From Planctomycetota bacterium (GTDB lineage: Bacteria > Planctomycetota > Planctomycetia > Pirellulales > Lacipirellulaceae), in the NCBI GenBank assembly GCA_029781135.1, contig JAKOXH010000042.1, positions 1 to 64,000 of the forward strand: a DNA stretch of 64,000 bases, given 5' to 3'. Below, in pieces: positions 1 through 8,734 of this stretch. The notes under the pieces were generated by a model. It made no database searches. It had not been told where the DNA came from and was given only the letters and a program-made list of their open reading frames with translations. The position numbers and the translations under genes were made by a program. Numbering within the stretch: position 1 is the stretch's first letter; every line of letters begins with the position of its first letter.

Positions 1-360
1 ACACCTAGTTTTTCAGTGTTTCTTGATTCGCTAGCGATGAAGTCTGTCAATTTCACCCGCCAATGCGAACTACTTCGATTCGCGCTGGCGAATTCACGAA
101 TTGCGTTTTGTTCTGAATTCCAAGGGGTCTACTGCTATCATGACGACCTGGCTCGTAAATGCTTACGACGCAACGATTACGAAAAAGGGTTAACGGCGTA
201 GCATGCCACCCTTCGGGCTCAATGTGAAGAACCAATCGGCCTTGCGAAGATAATAGAGATACTCGACGAATCAGACTCTGTGTATTCTATTTCCTCTCTC
301 TAATCCCCAATTCTGTTGGCGTTCTTAGCGGCTTGGCGGTTTGATTCGAGTTTCAACACG
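1..360. other. Left-edge non-coding stretch
   Basis: I see no convincing gene here. Two short open frames (16-201 and 53-235 on opposite strands) have no ribosome binding site or recognisable composition. The stretch lies downstream of the minus-strand activator ending at 361. No clear terminator hairpin was found. Confidence 0.5.
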
Positions 361-1944
361 CTACTCACGTTCATCAGCCTCCTCGCGAAACACGGCCCAG
401 TCGATTTTCAGTTTCCGCATTCGCGCCCGCAGCGTGTGCGGATTAATTCCCAGCATTCGCGCAGCACCACGGGGGCCCTCAATTCGGCCGCGCGATAGCC
501 GTAACGCCGACTCAATGTGGTCCCGCATCGCGTCGTTCAAGGTCGCGATTCGTGGGCGATTGCCGCCCAAGAGAATACTTGCTGGGTTCAACCCGGGGTT
601 TACGGTCTTCAAACGCGGCGCGGCTGGCATCGCAACGCCAAGTGCGGCCGCTAATTCGAGTGAGTGCCCATCGCCCAAAATGGCGGCGCGGTCAATGACC
701 GCCCCCAGCTCGCGAATATTGCCGGGCCAGTCGTAACTCTTGAGCAGTTCGAAATCCGCCTCCGTGGGAGGCATGGGCGCAAGACCGAAACGAATCGCCG
801 CCCGTTGTGCAAAGTGCGTGGCCAACGCCGGTATATCGTCGACGCGATCGCGTAGCGGCGGCAGCAAAATTGGAAATACCGCGATGCGGTACCACAAGTC
901 TTCGCGAAATGTGCCTTCACGAACCATCGCCGCCAGGTCGCGATGCGTCGCCGCCACCACCCGCACGTTCACGCGAATCGGCTTGGCACCGCCCACGCGT
1001 TCTACGTAACCATCCTGCAGCACGCGTAAGAATCGCACTTGGGCATCCAGCGGCAGTTCGCCAATTTCATCGAGAAACAGCGTGCCCATGTCGGCCCGCT
1101 CGAACCATCCCTGCCGCGTTTCGGAAGCGCCGGTAAAGCTGCCTTTCTCATGGCCGAATAGTTGCGAATCGATGAGTTCGCGTGGAATGGCACCGCAGTT
1201 CACTCGCAGGAATGGCCCGTTGTGCCGATCGCTGCGATTGTGGATTGCCCGTGAGACGAGTTCCTTACCAGTACCTGTTTCACCCAGGATCAAGATTGGA
1301 ACTTCCGAGCGGCTGACAAGATCGACGCGCTGCATCACCTGCGCCAGCCCTTCGCTTTCGCCGACGATAGTTTCTCCCGTATCTTTACGGCCGTAACGGC
1401 GCAGCAGTGACTGACGTTCGGCCTCGGCCGCCTCGCGCAACGCGGCAAGTTCGTGCAGTCGAGCATCGTTATCGAGTGCCACCCCCATCGGCTCGAGAAT
1501 TGATGTTAGCAGGCTAAGGTGTTGTCTAGTGAAAGCCTTTTGGCCAACCGACTGTGCGAACAAAATGCCCCGCGAGCCGTGTTCGCCGATAAGCGGAGCG
1601 AGAAGCCAGTCGCCGTTTGCTGGACTGTGTGAAATAAGTCGGAGGATTGTCTCCGCCTGCTCTCCGTCCAACGAATAGTGCAATACCTTACCTTGATTGA
1701 TCCATCGTTCAAGACGTCGCCAGTTAGAATCGGGCAGTTGAATTTCGTCCGTAACATCCCCCACGGCATTCTCGGGAGATCGGGCGATCACGCGCAGCCG
1801 GTGGTGTTCCAAATCCAGCCGCCGAATCACCAGCGTTTCGAGCGGAATTCGTTCTGCGAGTAGCGACGTAGTTGAATCGGTCGATTCGCCTATATCGAGA
1901 TGGCGCGACACGCTCTGCCAAAGCGCTAGCTGAAAGGAGTCCAT
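361..1944 (-). CDS. Sigma-54-dependent activator, GAF-AAA+-Fis
   Basis: A bacterial enhancer-binding protein that would remodel sigma-54 RNA polymerase using ATP. Residues about 20-160 look like a GAF sensor domain. The AAA+ domain (about 190-425) has Walker A GETGTGKE, Walker B GTLFLDEIGE and the sigma-54 contact loop as GSFTGA instead of the usual GAFTGA. A Fis-type helix-turn-helix ends the protein (GPRGAARMLGINPHTLRAR). There is no receiver domain, so it probably responds to a ligand or partner. I chose the ATG at 1944 (527 aa) because GGAGATGGAGAT precedes it; the frame extends to 2013 with a weaker context. It diverges from the sulfate transport operon, whose upstream region carries a sigma-54-like site, so it may control that operon (inference). 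Confidence 0.9.
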   Translation of the reverse strand: MDSFQLALWQSVSRHLDIGESTDSTTSLLAERIPLETLVIRRLDLEHHRLRVIARSPENAVGDVTDEIQLPDSNWRRLERWINQGKVLHYSLDGEQAETILRLISHSPANGDWLLAPLIGEHGSRGILFAQSVGQKAFTRQHLSLLTSILEPMGVALDNDARLHELAALREAAEAERQSLLRRYGRKDTGETIVGESEGLAQVMQRVDLVSRSEVPILILGETGTGKELVSRAIHNRSDRHNGPFLRVNCGAIPRELIDSQLFGHEKGSFTGASETRQGWFERADMGTLFLDEIGELPLDAQVRFLRVLQDGYVERVGGAKPIRVNVRVVAATHRDLAAMVREGTFREDLWYRIAVFPILLPPLRDRVDDIPALATHFAQRAAIRFGLAPMPPTEADFELLKSYDWPGNIRELGAVIDRAAILGDGHSLELAAALGVAMPAAPRLKTVNPGLNPASILLGGNRPRIATLNDAMRDHIESALRLSRGRIEGPRGAARMLGINPHTLRARMRKLKIDWAVFREEADERE

Positions 1945-2117
1945 ATCTCCATCTCCGGATCCCAAGGTCTGATCTGTTGTATTTGCTGGATAACTAGTAA
2001 ATGAGACGGCCATTTCTATTATATGTCACGGGTTTGGTGATTGCACTATTACCTGCCGGAAGCTCAAAACGACAAAAAATCGCTGAAAAAAGGCCTGTTT
2101 TCAACGTACAACGCCGT

Positions 2118-2134
2118 TTGGCATTGTCGTTGCG
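2118..2134 (+). promoter_or_regulatory. Candidate sigma-54 promoter of sulfate operon
   Basis: TGGCATTGTCGTTGC at 2119-2133 has GG (2120-2121) and GC (2132-2133) separated by exactly 10 bases, with TGGCA and TTGC matching the sigma-54 consensus. It lies 138 bases before sbp and faces it, in the region shared with a divergent sigma-54 activator gene. Confidence 0.55.
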
Positions 2135-2271
2135 TTTGACTCGGTCGGCTTGACGTAGTGCAAAACCGCTTCCCACCGAACGGACAAAACGAATTGATTT
2201 CGTCCCAACCCAAAACTCTCCAGTAACCATCCCCTCGTCACCACGTCCGACCGAAAGGACGGGCCTTTCCC

Positions 2272-3384
2272 ATGAACCCTATGGAAAAATCTCTTGGCTC
2301 CCTCTTGCTGTTGGCATTTGCCGCCACGATGGGCTGCAATGCCCAATCTTCCGTAACTTCATCCAGCGCATCGGTCGGCTCATCACCCGCGTCCGTGGCA
2401 AAGGCATCAGCCAGCAAGCCGGACGGTGGCGCCAAGCCCACCGTTCACTTGCTGAATGTATCCTATGATCCCACCCGCGAATTGTATGCGGAGTTCAACA
2501 AGGAATTCGCTAAACACTGGCAAGCAAATCACGGCCAGGAAATTGTAATCGATCAATCGCATGGCGGCTCGGGTGCCCAGGCCCGTTCCGTCATCGATGG
2601 CCTCAAGGCCGACGTCGTTACACTGGCGATTGCCTACGACATTGACCAAATCGCCGAACTCACCAAGGGTATGCCAACCAACTGGCAAGAGCGTCTGCCC
2701 AACAACAGCAGCCCCTATCGCTCGACCGTCGTCTTCCTCGTTCGCACGGGTAATCCCAAAGGCATCAAGGATTGGAATGACCTCGTCAAGCCGGGCATTG
2801 AGGTGATTACGTCGAACCCCAAGACTTCGGGTGCGGGCCGCTTGGCATACATGGCCGGTTGGGGCTTTGCCCTGCAGGCGAACAACAACGATGAAGCGAA
2901 GGCCAAGGAGTACATCAGCGCCCTCTATAAGAACGTACCCGTGCTCGACTCGGGCGCTCGTGGCTCAACGACCACGTTCGTACAACGCGGCATTGGCGAC
3001 GTGCTGCTCGCTTGGGAAAACGAGGCCCTGCTCGCCATCAAAGAACTTGGCAAGGAAAAAGTCGAAATGGTGGTGCCCTCAATGAGCATTCTGGCCGAGC
3101 CGCCGGTGGCTGTCGTCGATAAGTACGCTGAAGCGAACGGCACCACCGAAGTTGCCAAAGCCTACGTGGAATATCTCTACACACCAGCCGGCCAGAAGAT
3201 CGCCGCCAAACATTACTATCGTCCCACCAAGCCGGAAGACGTGGATCCGGCGGTGCTCAAGCAGTTTCCCGAATTGAAATTGTTTACGGTCAAGGACGTG
3301 TTCAGCAGTTGGAAAGACGCCAACGACAAACATTTTAAGGAAGGCGGAGTGTTCGATTCGATCTACGCCCCCCAGCCGAAATAG
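2272..3384 (+). CDS. sbp: Sulfate-binding lipoprotein of ABC transporter
   Basis: Periplasmic sulfate/thiosulfate-binding protein (Sbp/CysP family), 370 aa, delivering substrate to the CysTW permease. The N-terminus has a hydrophobic signal ending in AATMGC, a lipobox, so it is probably a membrane-anchored lipoprotein. Family hallmarks include a [16 protein letters not shown] segment, [13 protein letters not shown] and [11 protein letters not shown] second in-frame ATG at 2281 is equally possible as start. It is first gene of the operon sbp-cysT-cysW-cysA, with the permease gene starting about 85 bases downstream. The low-complexity Ser/Ala linker after the lipobox (residues about 25-55) is typical of lipoproteins. 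Molybdate specificity is less likely given the overall Sbp resemblance and the CysA-type partner. Confidence 0.93.
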   Translation: MNPMEKSLGSLLLLAFAATMGCNAQSSVTSSSASVGSSPASVAKASASKPDGGAKPTVHLLNVSYDPTRELYAEFNKEFAKHWQANHGQEIVIDQSHGGSGAQARSVIDGLKADVVTLAIAYDIDQIAELTKGMPTNWQERLPNNSSPYRSTVVFLVRTGNPKGIKDWNDLVKPGIEVITSNPKTSGAGRLAYMAGWGFALQANNNDEAKAKEYISALYKNVPVLDSGARGSTTTFVQRGIGDVLLAWENEALLAIKELGKEKVEMVVPSMSILAEPPVAVVDKYAEANGTTEVAKAYVEYLYTPAGQKIAAKHYYRPTKPEDVDPAVLKQFPELKLFTVKDVFSSWKDANDKHFKEGGVFDSIYAPQPK

Positions 3385-3397
3385 TTATGAAGTTTTG

Positions 3398-3432
3398 CCG
3401 CGGCGCCGAGGCTTTGCAGAGCGGAGCGCGGT
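3398..3432 (+). repeat. REP-like repeat, family A, diverged copy
   Basis: GCCGCGGCGCCGAGG followed by GCAGAGCGGAGCGCGG resembles the repeats at 23974, 31197, 33709 and 57532 (TTAGCCGCGACGCGG...GCAGCGGAGCGCG). It sits in the sbp-cysT gap, which argues against the upstream TTG at 3395 as start of cysT. Confidence 0.45.
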
Positions 3433-3469
3433 GCAAGTGTTTGGTTTCAATGCAAGTCCCCGTGATTCC

Positions 3470-4309
3470 ATGGCATTCCCACGAACAAAAAACAGTGTTC
3501 TGCCCGGCTTCGGCCTGACGATGGGGTACACGGTATTGTACCTCAGCCTCATTGTGCTGTTGCCGCTCGGCGCACTGGTGATCAAAAGCGCGACGCTTGG
3601 CTGGGCGGGCTTTTGGGCAGCCGCTTGGAACACCCGCGTCGTTGCATCCTACAAGTTGACGTTCGGTACATCACTCATCGCCGCGACGATCAACGCCGTC
3701 TTCGGCCTGATGGTCGCTTGGACGCTGGTCCGCTACACACTGCCGGGCAAAAAGTTCATCGACGCCCTGATCGATCTACCATTCGCATTACCGACGGCGG
3801 TTTCCGGCATCGCACTCACCGCCGTGTACGCCAAGAACGGCTGGATCGGCCAATATTTGGACGCGATCGGCATCAAGGCCGCGTTCTCGCCGCTCGGCAT
3901 TGTCATCGCCCTCACGTTCATTGGCTTGCCGTTCGTGGTGCGAACATTGCAGCCGGCCATCGAAGAAATCGACCGCGAATCGGAAGAGGCCGCGGCAAGC
4001 CTGGGGGCTACTCGCTGGCAAACCTTCTGGCGCGTCATCTTCCCATCGGTGCTGCCAGCGTTATTGACCGGCTTCGCTCTCTCCTTCGCCCGGGCACTTG
4101 GTGAGTACGGCTCGGTCGTCTTCATCTCCGGCAACATGCCGATGAAAACCGAAATCGCATCGCTGCTGATTATCACCAAGCTCGAACAATACGATTACGC
4201 AGGCGCGACGGCCATTGCCACGATGATGCTGGCCGCCTCGTTCGTCATTCTCTTTGCGATTAACGCCGTGCAATGGTGGACGGCACGGAAGTATCGGGGG
4301 GTCGCATGA
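3470..4309 (+). CDS. cysT: Sulfate ABC transporter permease CysT
   Basis: Inner-membrane permease subunit of the sulfate importer, 279 aa, with about six hydrophobic segments. The binding-protein-dependent permease EAA loop is visible as EEAAASLGATRWQTFWRV, which docks on the ATPase. The frame opens at TTG 3395, but its first 25 codons (MPRRRGFAERSA...) are arginine-rich and overlap a repeat element. I therefore start at ATG 3470 (MAFPRTKNS), which matches the family N-terminus. It overlaps cysW by ATGA (4306-4309), implying coupled translation. Confidence 0.93.
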   Translation: MAFPRTKNSVLPGFGLTMGYTVLYLSLIVLLPLGALVIKSATLGWAGFWAAAWNTRVVASYKLTFGTSLIAATINAVFGLMVAWTLVRYTLPGKKFIDALIDLPFALPTAVSGIALTAVYAKNGWIGQYLDAIGIKAAFSPLGIVIALTFIGLPFVVRTLQPAIEEIDRESEEAAASLGATRWQTFWRVIFPSVLPALLTGFALSFARALGEYGSVVFISGNMPMKTEIASLLIITKLEQYDYAGATAIATMMLAASFVILFAINAVQWWTARKYRGVA

Positions 4310-5226
4310 GCGTTACAGTGCAATCACTGCCTGGTGCGATTCCTAAGGGTTCGCTTGTTGAAACCAACCTGGCCGGCCGGCTGCGGCTTGCGACGGATGA
4401 GCGCAGTTGGGTGAAGGCCCTGCTCATCACGAGTACCCTCGTCTTCCTGACGCTCGTGCTGTTCGTTCCGCTGGCGGCCATTTTTGCCGAAGCACTACGC
4501 AAGGGCGTGGCGGTTTATTTCGCCAGCTTCACCGATGCCCATGCCCTTTCCGCCATCCGCCTTACGCTGCTGGTGGCAATCATTTGCGTGCCATTGAACC
4601 TTGTTTTTGGCCTGGCCGCCTCGTGGGCCATCGCCAAGTTCCAATTCCCCGGCAAGAGCATGCTCATCACGCTGATCGATTTGCCGTTTGCGGTGTCGCC
4701 CGTGATTTCCGGCCTGATCTTCGTGCTGCTCTTCGGCCTGCGCGGTTGGCTCGGACCCTGGCTCGATAGTTATCACATCCAAATCATCTTCGCGGTGCCC
4801 GGCGTCATCCTGGCAACGCTCTTCGTGACGTTCCCATTCGTCGCCCGTGAGGTCATCCCGTTGATGCAAGAGCAGGGCTCCGACGAAGAACTGGCGGCCG
4901 TCTCGTTAGGTGCCAGTGGCTGGCAAACCTTCTGGCGCGTGACGCTACCCAACGTGAAGTGGGCCCTCTTGTACGGCGTGATCTTGTGCAATGCCCGCGC
5001 GATGGGCGAGTTCGGCGCCGTGAATGTCGTCTCGGGACATGTGCGTGGTAAGACCAACACGTTGCCGCTGCATGTCGAGATTCTTTACAACGAATACAAT
5101 TTCGCCGCGGCGTTCGCCGTGGCCTCGCTATTAGCACTACTAGCGCTCATTACTTTGGCCCTGAAGTCGGCCGTGGAATGGCGCGTGCGACGTGAGTTCG
5201 AGCAAGCCCTTGAGCCCCCAACGTAG
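4306..5226 (+). CDS. cysW: Sulfate ABC transporter permease CysW
   Basis: Second permease subunit of the sulfate importer, 306 aa, predicted with six membrane segments. The EAA motif reads [19 protein letters not shown], closely parallel to that of CysT, as expected for the heterodimer. The start ATG at 4306 overlaps the cysT stop as ATGA; the longer frame from 4273 would lie inside cysT. The cytoplasmic N-terminus (residues 1-40) precedes the first membrane helix. It is followed after 95 bases by cysA; that gap contains a palindromic repeat pair, unusual inside an operon. Confidence 0.93.
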   Translation: MSVTVQSLPGAIPKGSLVETNLAGRLRLATDERSWVKALLITSTLVFLTLVLFVPLAAIFAEALRKGVAVYFASFTDAHALSAIRLTLLVAIICVPLNLVFGLAASWAIAKFQFPGKSMLITLIDLPFAVSPVISGLIFVLLFGLRGWLGPWLDSYHIQIIFAVPGVILATLFVTFPFVAREVIPLMQEQGSDEELAAVSLGASGWQTFWRVTLPNVKWALLYGVILCNARAMGEFGAVNVVSGHVRGKTNTLPLHVEILYNEYNFAAAFAVASLLALLALITLALKSAVEWRVRREFEQALEPPT

Positions 5227-5298
5227 GTCCGCCGAGCCGAGGCAGACGACGCAAAATGCGAACACAACTCGGTCGTGCCGCTCGGCTCGCGGCACCTA
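5223..5298. repeat. Inverted pair of palindromic elements between cysW and cysA
   Basis: The element GTAGGTCCGCCGAGCCGAGG (from 5223) and the reverse-oriented element 5275-5298 (GTGCCGC-TCGGCTC-GCGGCAC, then CTAC) are related copies facing each other. The second forms a 7-bp hairpin with a 7-base loop. An arrangement like a BIME pair, inside an operon, could modulate cysA expression (inference). Confidence 0.55.
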
Positions 5299-5321
5299 CA
5301 AACGGGCAGCGGAATCACCCC

Positions 5322-6398
5322 ATGAGCATTGAACTAACCCACATCAGCAAGGCGTTCGGCACGTACCAGGCGCTCCGCGACGTGAGCCTGGCCATCAACG
5401 ACGGCGAGCTGGTGGCCCTCCTCGGCCCCAGCGGCTCGGGCAAAACCACGTTGCTCCGCATCATCGCCGGGCTCGATACGCCGGCCGTGGACCCGCGTTC
5501 ACGCATTCGCTTCTACCACGAAGATGTCGCCAGCCGCCCTGCCGCCGAACGCCGCGTGGGCTTCGTTTTCCAACATTACGCGCTCTTTCGCCACATGAGC
5601 ATCTTTGACAATGTGGCGTTCGGCATGCGCGTAATGCCGCGCAAGAGTCGACCGGCCAAAAATGAAATCGAACGCCGCGTGACGGAACTCCTGAGACTCG
5701 TACAACTCGATGGCCTCGGTCGTCGTTTTCCTTCGCAACTCTCGGGCGGCCAGCGCCAACGGGCGGCACTCGCCCGCGCTCTGGCGGTCGAGCCTCGCGT
5801 CCTGTTGCTCGATGAACCGTTCGGCGCGCTCGACGCGAAGGTTCGCCAGGGCCTCCGCACCTGGCTGCGTCGCCTGCACGATGAGATCCACGTTACCAGC
5901 ATCTTGGTCACCCACGATCAGGAGGAGGCCCTCGAAGTGGCCGACCGCGTCGTCGTGATGAACCAGGGCCGCATCGAACAAATCGGCACCCCGGAAGAAG
6001 TCTTCCATAAGCCAGCCACGCAGTTCGTCATGGAGTTCCTGGGCCAAGTGAACGTGTTCCGCGGACGCGTCCAAGGAGGCAAGGCGGTGCTCGCTGGCGT
6101 GCCGCTCGAAGGCCATTATTTCCCCGGCAAGGAAGAAGGCGCCGCGATGGTCTACATGCGGCCGCATGAACTCGATATCAAGCTCTACAAGAACGGCGCT
6201 CCCAGCTTTCCCGCCAAAATCACCCGGATCAATCCCGCCGGCTCCGTGGCCAAAGTCACCACACGCACAAACGACGGCCAGGATGTGCTCGTCGACCTCA
6301 GTCTGGAAGATTACGAGCGCCTCAACCTCACGGAAGGCACGCACGTCCACATTTATCCCAAGAGCTCCCGCGTATTCCTGCCAGAATACGAAATCTGA
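5322..6398 (+). CDS. cysA: Sulfate ABC transporter ATP-binding protein CysA
   Basis: ATPase subunit that energises sulfate uptake, 358 aa. It shows Walker [13 protein letters not shown], the Q-loop in [26 protein letters not shown] sequence, the signature [15 protein letters not shown], Walker [13 protein letters not shown] and the switch histidine in [15 protein letters not shown]. The C-terminal third (about 235-358) is a TOBE-like regulatory domain, as in CysA/PotA proteins. I start at ATG 5322 ([13 protein letters not shown]); the frame from 5256 runs through a repeat. It is the last gene of the sulfate operon; 39 bases later comes a convergent small gene. No obvious terminator hairpin is present in that gap. 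Confidence 0.95.
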   Translation: MSIELTHISKAFGTYQALRDVSLAINDGELVALLGPSGSGKTTLLRIIAGLDTPAVDPRSRIRFYHEDVASRPAAERRVGFVFQHYALFRHMSIFDNVAFGMRVMPRKSRPAKNEIERRVTELLRLVQLDGLGRRFPSQLSGGQRQRAALARALAVEPRVLLLDEPFGALDAKVRQGLRTWLRRLHDEIHVTSILVTHDQEEALEVADRVVVMNQGRIEQIGTPEEVFHKPATQFVMEFLGQVNVFRGRVQGGKAVLAGVPLEGHYFPGKEEGAAMVYMRPHELDIKLYKNGAPSFPAKITRINPAGSVAKVTTRTNDGQDVLVDLSLEDYERLNLTEGTHVHIYPKSSRVFLPEYEI

Positions 6399-6437
6399 GA
6401 ACGAAGAATAATTAGTCAATGCATTGAGTCCCGCATA

Positions 6438-6683
6438 TCATTTTGTCGGAGCGGGTTCCACCGGCGCGCTGCGCACCGGCTCTTCCTGCCGCACCTTTTT
6501 ATCAACCTCGTTCCCGGCGTTCCTCAGTAGCGATGCTCCCGATTGCATGGCTTTCTTAGTATCGGCCCGGATCGTATCCGTTTGAATGTTGATGCTGGAG
6601 TGGTCTGGGGCCTTGCTAAATGTAATCCATCCAAGCAACGAGAATACCAGTATCAAGGCAACAATGAAAAGAAGTGCTCGCAT
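6438..6683 (-). CDS. Small single-pass membrane protein
   Basis: I do not recognise this 81-aa protein. It has one N-terminal membrane helix (LLFIVALILVFSLLGWITF), then an about 60-residue polar tail with a possible short helix (RADTKKAMQSGASLLRN) and a Pro/Val/Glu-rich end. Topology could be an uncleaved anchor with a periplasmic tail. A strong ribosome site AAAGGAG lies 8 bases before the ATG. It diverges from the DUF1328 gene, and a sigma-54-like site at 6740-6754 points toward it. By context it is a candidate member of the stress block. Confidence 0.75.
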   Translation of the reverse strand: MRALLFIVALILVFSLLGWITFSKAPDHSSINIQTDTIRADTKKAMQSGASLLRNAGNEVDKKVRQEEPVRSAPVEPAPTK

Positions 6684-6739
6684 GGTGTCCTCTCCTTTGC
6701 CGACTCAGCTGTCCTGGGTTCGTAGATGTAGATAAGGAC

Positions 6740-6754
6740 GCAATCCCTGTTCCG
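6740..6754 (-). promoter_or_regulatory. Candidate sigma-54 promoter, minus strand
   Basis: On the minus strand this reads CGGAACAGGGATTGC: GG-N10-GC spacing, GGAAC against consensus GGCAC, and a perfect TTGC. It lies 56 bases before the ATG at 6683. Its upstream side is shared with the oppositely oriented site at 6844. Confidence 0.55.
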
Positions 6755-6843
6755 TTGGCAAGTCTTCTTGCGGGGGCGCGAGGCCAATTATTTCCCGTGG
6801 CGTCGACATTATTTCGGAAAATACACACGGGACAAAATGGTTT

Positions 6844-6859
6844 CGGCACAGCCATTGCT
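6844..6859 (+). promoter_or_regulatory. Candidate sigma-54 promoter of DUF1328 gene
   Basis: CGGCACAGCCATTGCT has GG (6845-6846) and GC (6857-6858) 10 bases apart, with perfect GGCAC and TTGC boxes. It is 100 bases before the ATG at 6959 and is the best match in the window. Confidence 0.65.
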
Positions 6860-6958
6860 TCGTTCTCTCTGCCGACACCCTGACACTTCCGCCAAACAGC
6901 ACGTCAGGCTGTAGCGGCGTATTGTCACTCTCCGTGAAGTCAGAAAGGAAATAGAATT

Positions 6959-7129
6959 ATGTTAGGTTGGGCTTTGTCATTCCTGGTAATTGCGTTGATT
7001 GCCGCCGCGTTGGGGTTCGGCGGCTTGGCCGGCACTGCGAGCACGATCGCCCAAGTCTTGTTCTTCGTGTTTATTGTGCTATTTCTGATCAGCTTGATCA
7101 TTCCACGGGTCCGCCCTCCAGTTGCATAA
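6959..7129 (+). CDS. DUF1328/YtjA family small membrane protein
   Basis: A 56-aa hydrophobic protein starting [20 protein letters not shown] and ending [12 protein letters not shown], with two predicted membrane helices (about 4-22 and 31-48) and the [10 protein letters not shown] turn typical of the DUF1328 family (UPF0391). The family is common in proteobacteria and planctomycetes; its function is unknown, though it often accompanies envelope or general stress genes. AGAAAGGAAATAG supplies a good ribosome site just upstream. A hairpin terminator follows at 7156. It is monocistronic and has a strong sigma-54-like promoter candidate. Confidence 0.9.
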   Translation: MLGWALSFLVIALIAAALGFGGLAGTASTIAQVLFFVFIVLFLISLIIPRVRPPVA

Positions 7130-7155
7130 CCTGCCTCGTTGGCATGACCAAATAG

Positions 7156-7194
7156 AACAGGCTTGCAGGCAATTAAGCCGGCAAGCCTGTTTTG
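7156..7194 (+). terminator. Terminator after DUF1328 gene
   Basis: AACAGGCTTGC (7156-7166) pairs perfectly with GCAAGCCTGTT (7181-7191), loop 14 bases, followed by a short T run. Confidence 0.7.
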
Positions 7195-7270
7195 CTAGAG
7201 TGCGGAAGAGTATTAAGCGAAAAGAAGCTCTTGCTGAGCACTAGCGGCGGCTCTTCGCCGTCATCACATG

Positions 7271-7936
7271 TCAGTGGGCGTGAACGTTAAACGAATGGGT
7301 TGGCCCGCTCGTTCCCGGAAGCGTGAAATTACTTGCTGCCGTGGCAGGAAATGAAACTATCGGCATTCCCCATGCCTTCAATTTGCGCTGCAACGTTCGC
7401 ACGGAAATCCCCAATGTGCGTGCCGCATGGGTGCGATTGCCGTTGTGCTGCACCAAGGCCTGTTCCACTGCAGCTCGTTCCAAGTCTTCAAGAGAGGTAT
7501 CCGGCGGGATGTCGATGTTGGATCGACGCTCGGCCCCTCGCCCCGCGTCCCCATTTCCAAAACGGCCAACCGAGGTCGCAGGTGATTGGAGTAAATGCGT
7601 GACCGTCGCTCGTACGTCGTCGGCATCTAAAGGCTTGACCAAACAGTCCGCTGCGCCATTTTTCATAGCCTCGACGGCCTGCCGAACATCGCTGCCATTC
7701 ACGATTGCTAAAAATGGTGTCAGCGCATTGCGGGACTTCCAATGCTTGAGAAAATCCGCTCCGTTGAAGACCACGGTCTCTACAATTACCAAGTCAATGC
7801 GATCGTATTGGTGAGCCAAGGCGTCCTGGCTGTTTTGTGCAGCCACCACATGGCATTCTCCGCCCAGCGCTTCCAAAATCTTTTCGCGATTATGGGCATC
7901 GGCCCCGACGACGAGTATCGTGGTGTTGGATAACAT
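7271..7936 (-). CDS. Atypical receiver-Fis DNA-binding regulator
   Basis: A 221-aa transcription regulator with an N-terminal receiver-like domain (about 5-115) and a Fis-type helix-turn-helix (about 148-190: NGNRTHAARTLGISVRTLQR), without an AAA+ domain, like the PrrA/RegA/ActR class. The receiver is unusual: the phospho-acceptor position reads VIVETV, with Glu53 where Asp is expected, and the N-terminal acidic pocket is reduced to VVGADAHN, while the conserved Lys101-Pro remains. Glu at this place can mimic phospho-Asp, so the protein may be constitutively active or respond to something other than phosphorylation (inference). The start at ATG 7936 has a GAGGATCAA ribosome site; the frame runs open to 8077. 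The C-terminal tail (about 195-221) is unstructured and His-ended. Confidence 0.88.
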   Translation of the reverse strand: MLSNTTILVVGADAHNREKILEALGGECHVVAAQNSQDALAHQYDRIDLVIVETVVFNGADFLKHWKSRNALTPFLAIVNGSDVRQAVEAMKNGAADCLVKPLDADDVRATVTHLLQSPATSVGRFGNGDAGRGAERRSNIDIPPDTSLEDLERAAVEQALVQHNGNRTHAARTLGISVRTLQRKLKAWGMPIVSFPATAASNFTLPGTSGPTHSFNVHAH

Positions 7937-8014
7937 TAGGATTGATCCTCTGAATTTGGGCTCCATTCCGGTGTGAACTCTAATCTGTATTTCCCGGCCC
8001 CCCACCGATAGGAA

Positions 8015-8029
8015 GCAAATAGCATACCT
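8015..8029 (-). promoter_or_regulatory. Weak candidate sigma-54 promoter, minus strand
   Basis: AGGTATGCTATTTGC on the minus strand keeps GG-N10-GC spacing and TTGC, but the -24 box is GGTAT. It is 78 bases before the receiver-Fis gene start at 7936. It is the weakest of the set. Confidence 0.35.
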
Positions 8030-8649
8030 TCGATATTGGGGCCTCCCCCCTCCTATTGTGCATACCACACCCCCCAAACTCCAGATGGGTGCCTACCTGC
8101 GGTGCTCAATTTGTCGTAGTTAGGCCGACCCGCGACGGAAGGCTACCCCTCCGCTGCCAATTGCACTTCGATTTTACCCTCGCCAAAACGGGTATTTTGT
8201 CAAGCAACTCCGAATAGAAGACCTGACTGCTATTCGATCAAGCTGGCTGCTATCAGACCACCCGGGTTCCGCCCCGCTTGCATCCTTCAGCGGTACTTTT
8301 TGCATCCAGGCCTTCGGCATGGTATGTGCATTCATTGCCACTCCATCAAACCCACTAAGTGCCGAGCAGCGGGATTAGCTAAATATTTGGATCACCGCGG
8401 CGGACTACAAACTTCAAGCAAGGCCCATACACGGGGCGGTGTTTTCCCGCCAAGATCTGCAATCCGGCAAGAGAAATCGTTCTCCGCAGATGCCGCAACG
8501 CTCTGCAGCCGATGCCACCGCCCCGTGTATCTCTTACGTTCTAACAGGTCCGATTGGCGATTTGCTCTTCTTTATTCGGTTGCTGGGCGCGGATCCGGCG
8601 CGGGCATCGCGCCTGCCATGTTGGATGATCGCCAATCAGCACCAAGGCG
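8030..8649. other. Long intergenic region upstream of DUF892 gene
   Basis: I see no supported gene in these 620 bases. A second, poorer GG-N10-GC site (CGGCATGGTATGTGC, 8315-8329) faces right, about 400 bases from the next start. GATTGGCGAT (near 8552) and its exact inverted copy ATCGCCAATC (near 8627) flank about 65 bases just upstream of the site at 8650 and could be activator binding sites. The open frame 8439-8684 has no family resemblance. Confidence 0.4.
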
Positions 8650-8664
8650 CGGCACAAACTGTGC
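8650..8664 (+). promoter_or_regulatory. Candidate sigma-54 promoter of DUF892 gene
   Basis: CGGCACAAACTGTGC: GG (8651-8652) and GC (8663-8664) 10 bases apart, perfect GGCAC, and GTGC in place of TTGC. It is 70 bases before the ATG at 8735. Confidence 0.5.
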
Positions 8665-8734
8665 GGTCTCGTCGCCCGGCATGAAGGTACTGTTATTGAT
8701 GCCGGACACAACTTCAATCGAACGGAGAATTGCG

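Noticed and set aside
5499..6419. Minus-strand frame of 306 codons over cysA.
   Set aside because: cysA contains all ABC ATPase motifs in the other frame; this is a shadow.
8315..8329. Another GG-N10-GC site, CGGCATGGTATGTGC.
   Set aside because: No supported gene begins within 400 bases downstream; boxes are weaker than the others. Kept only as a note.
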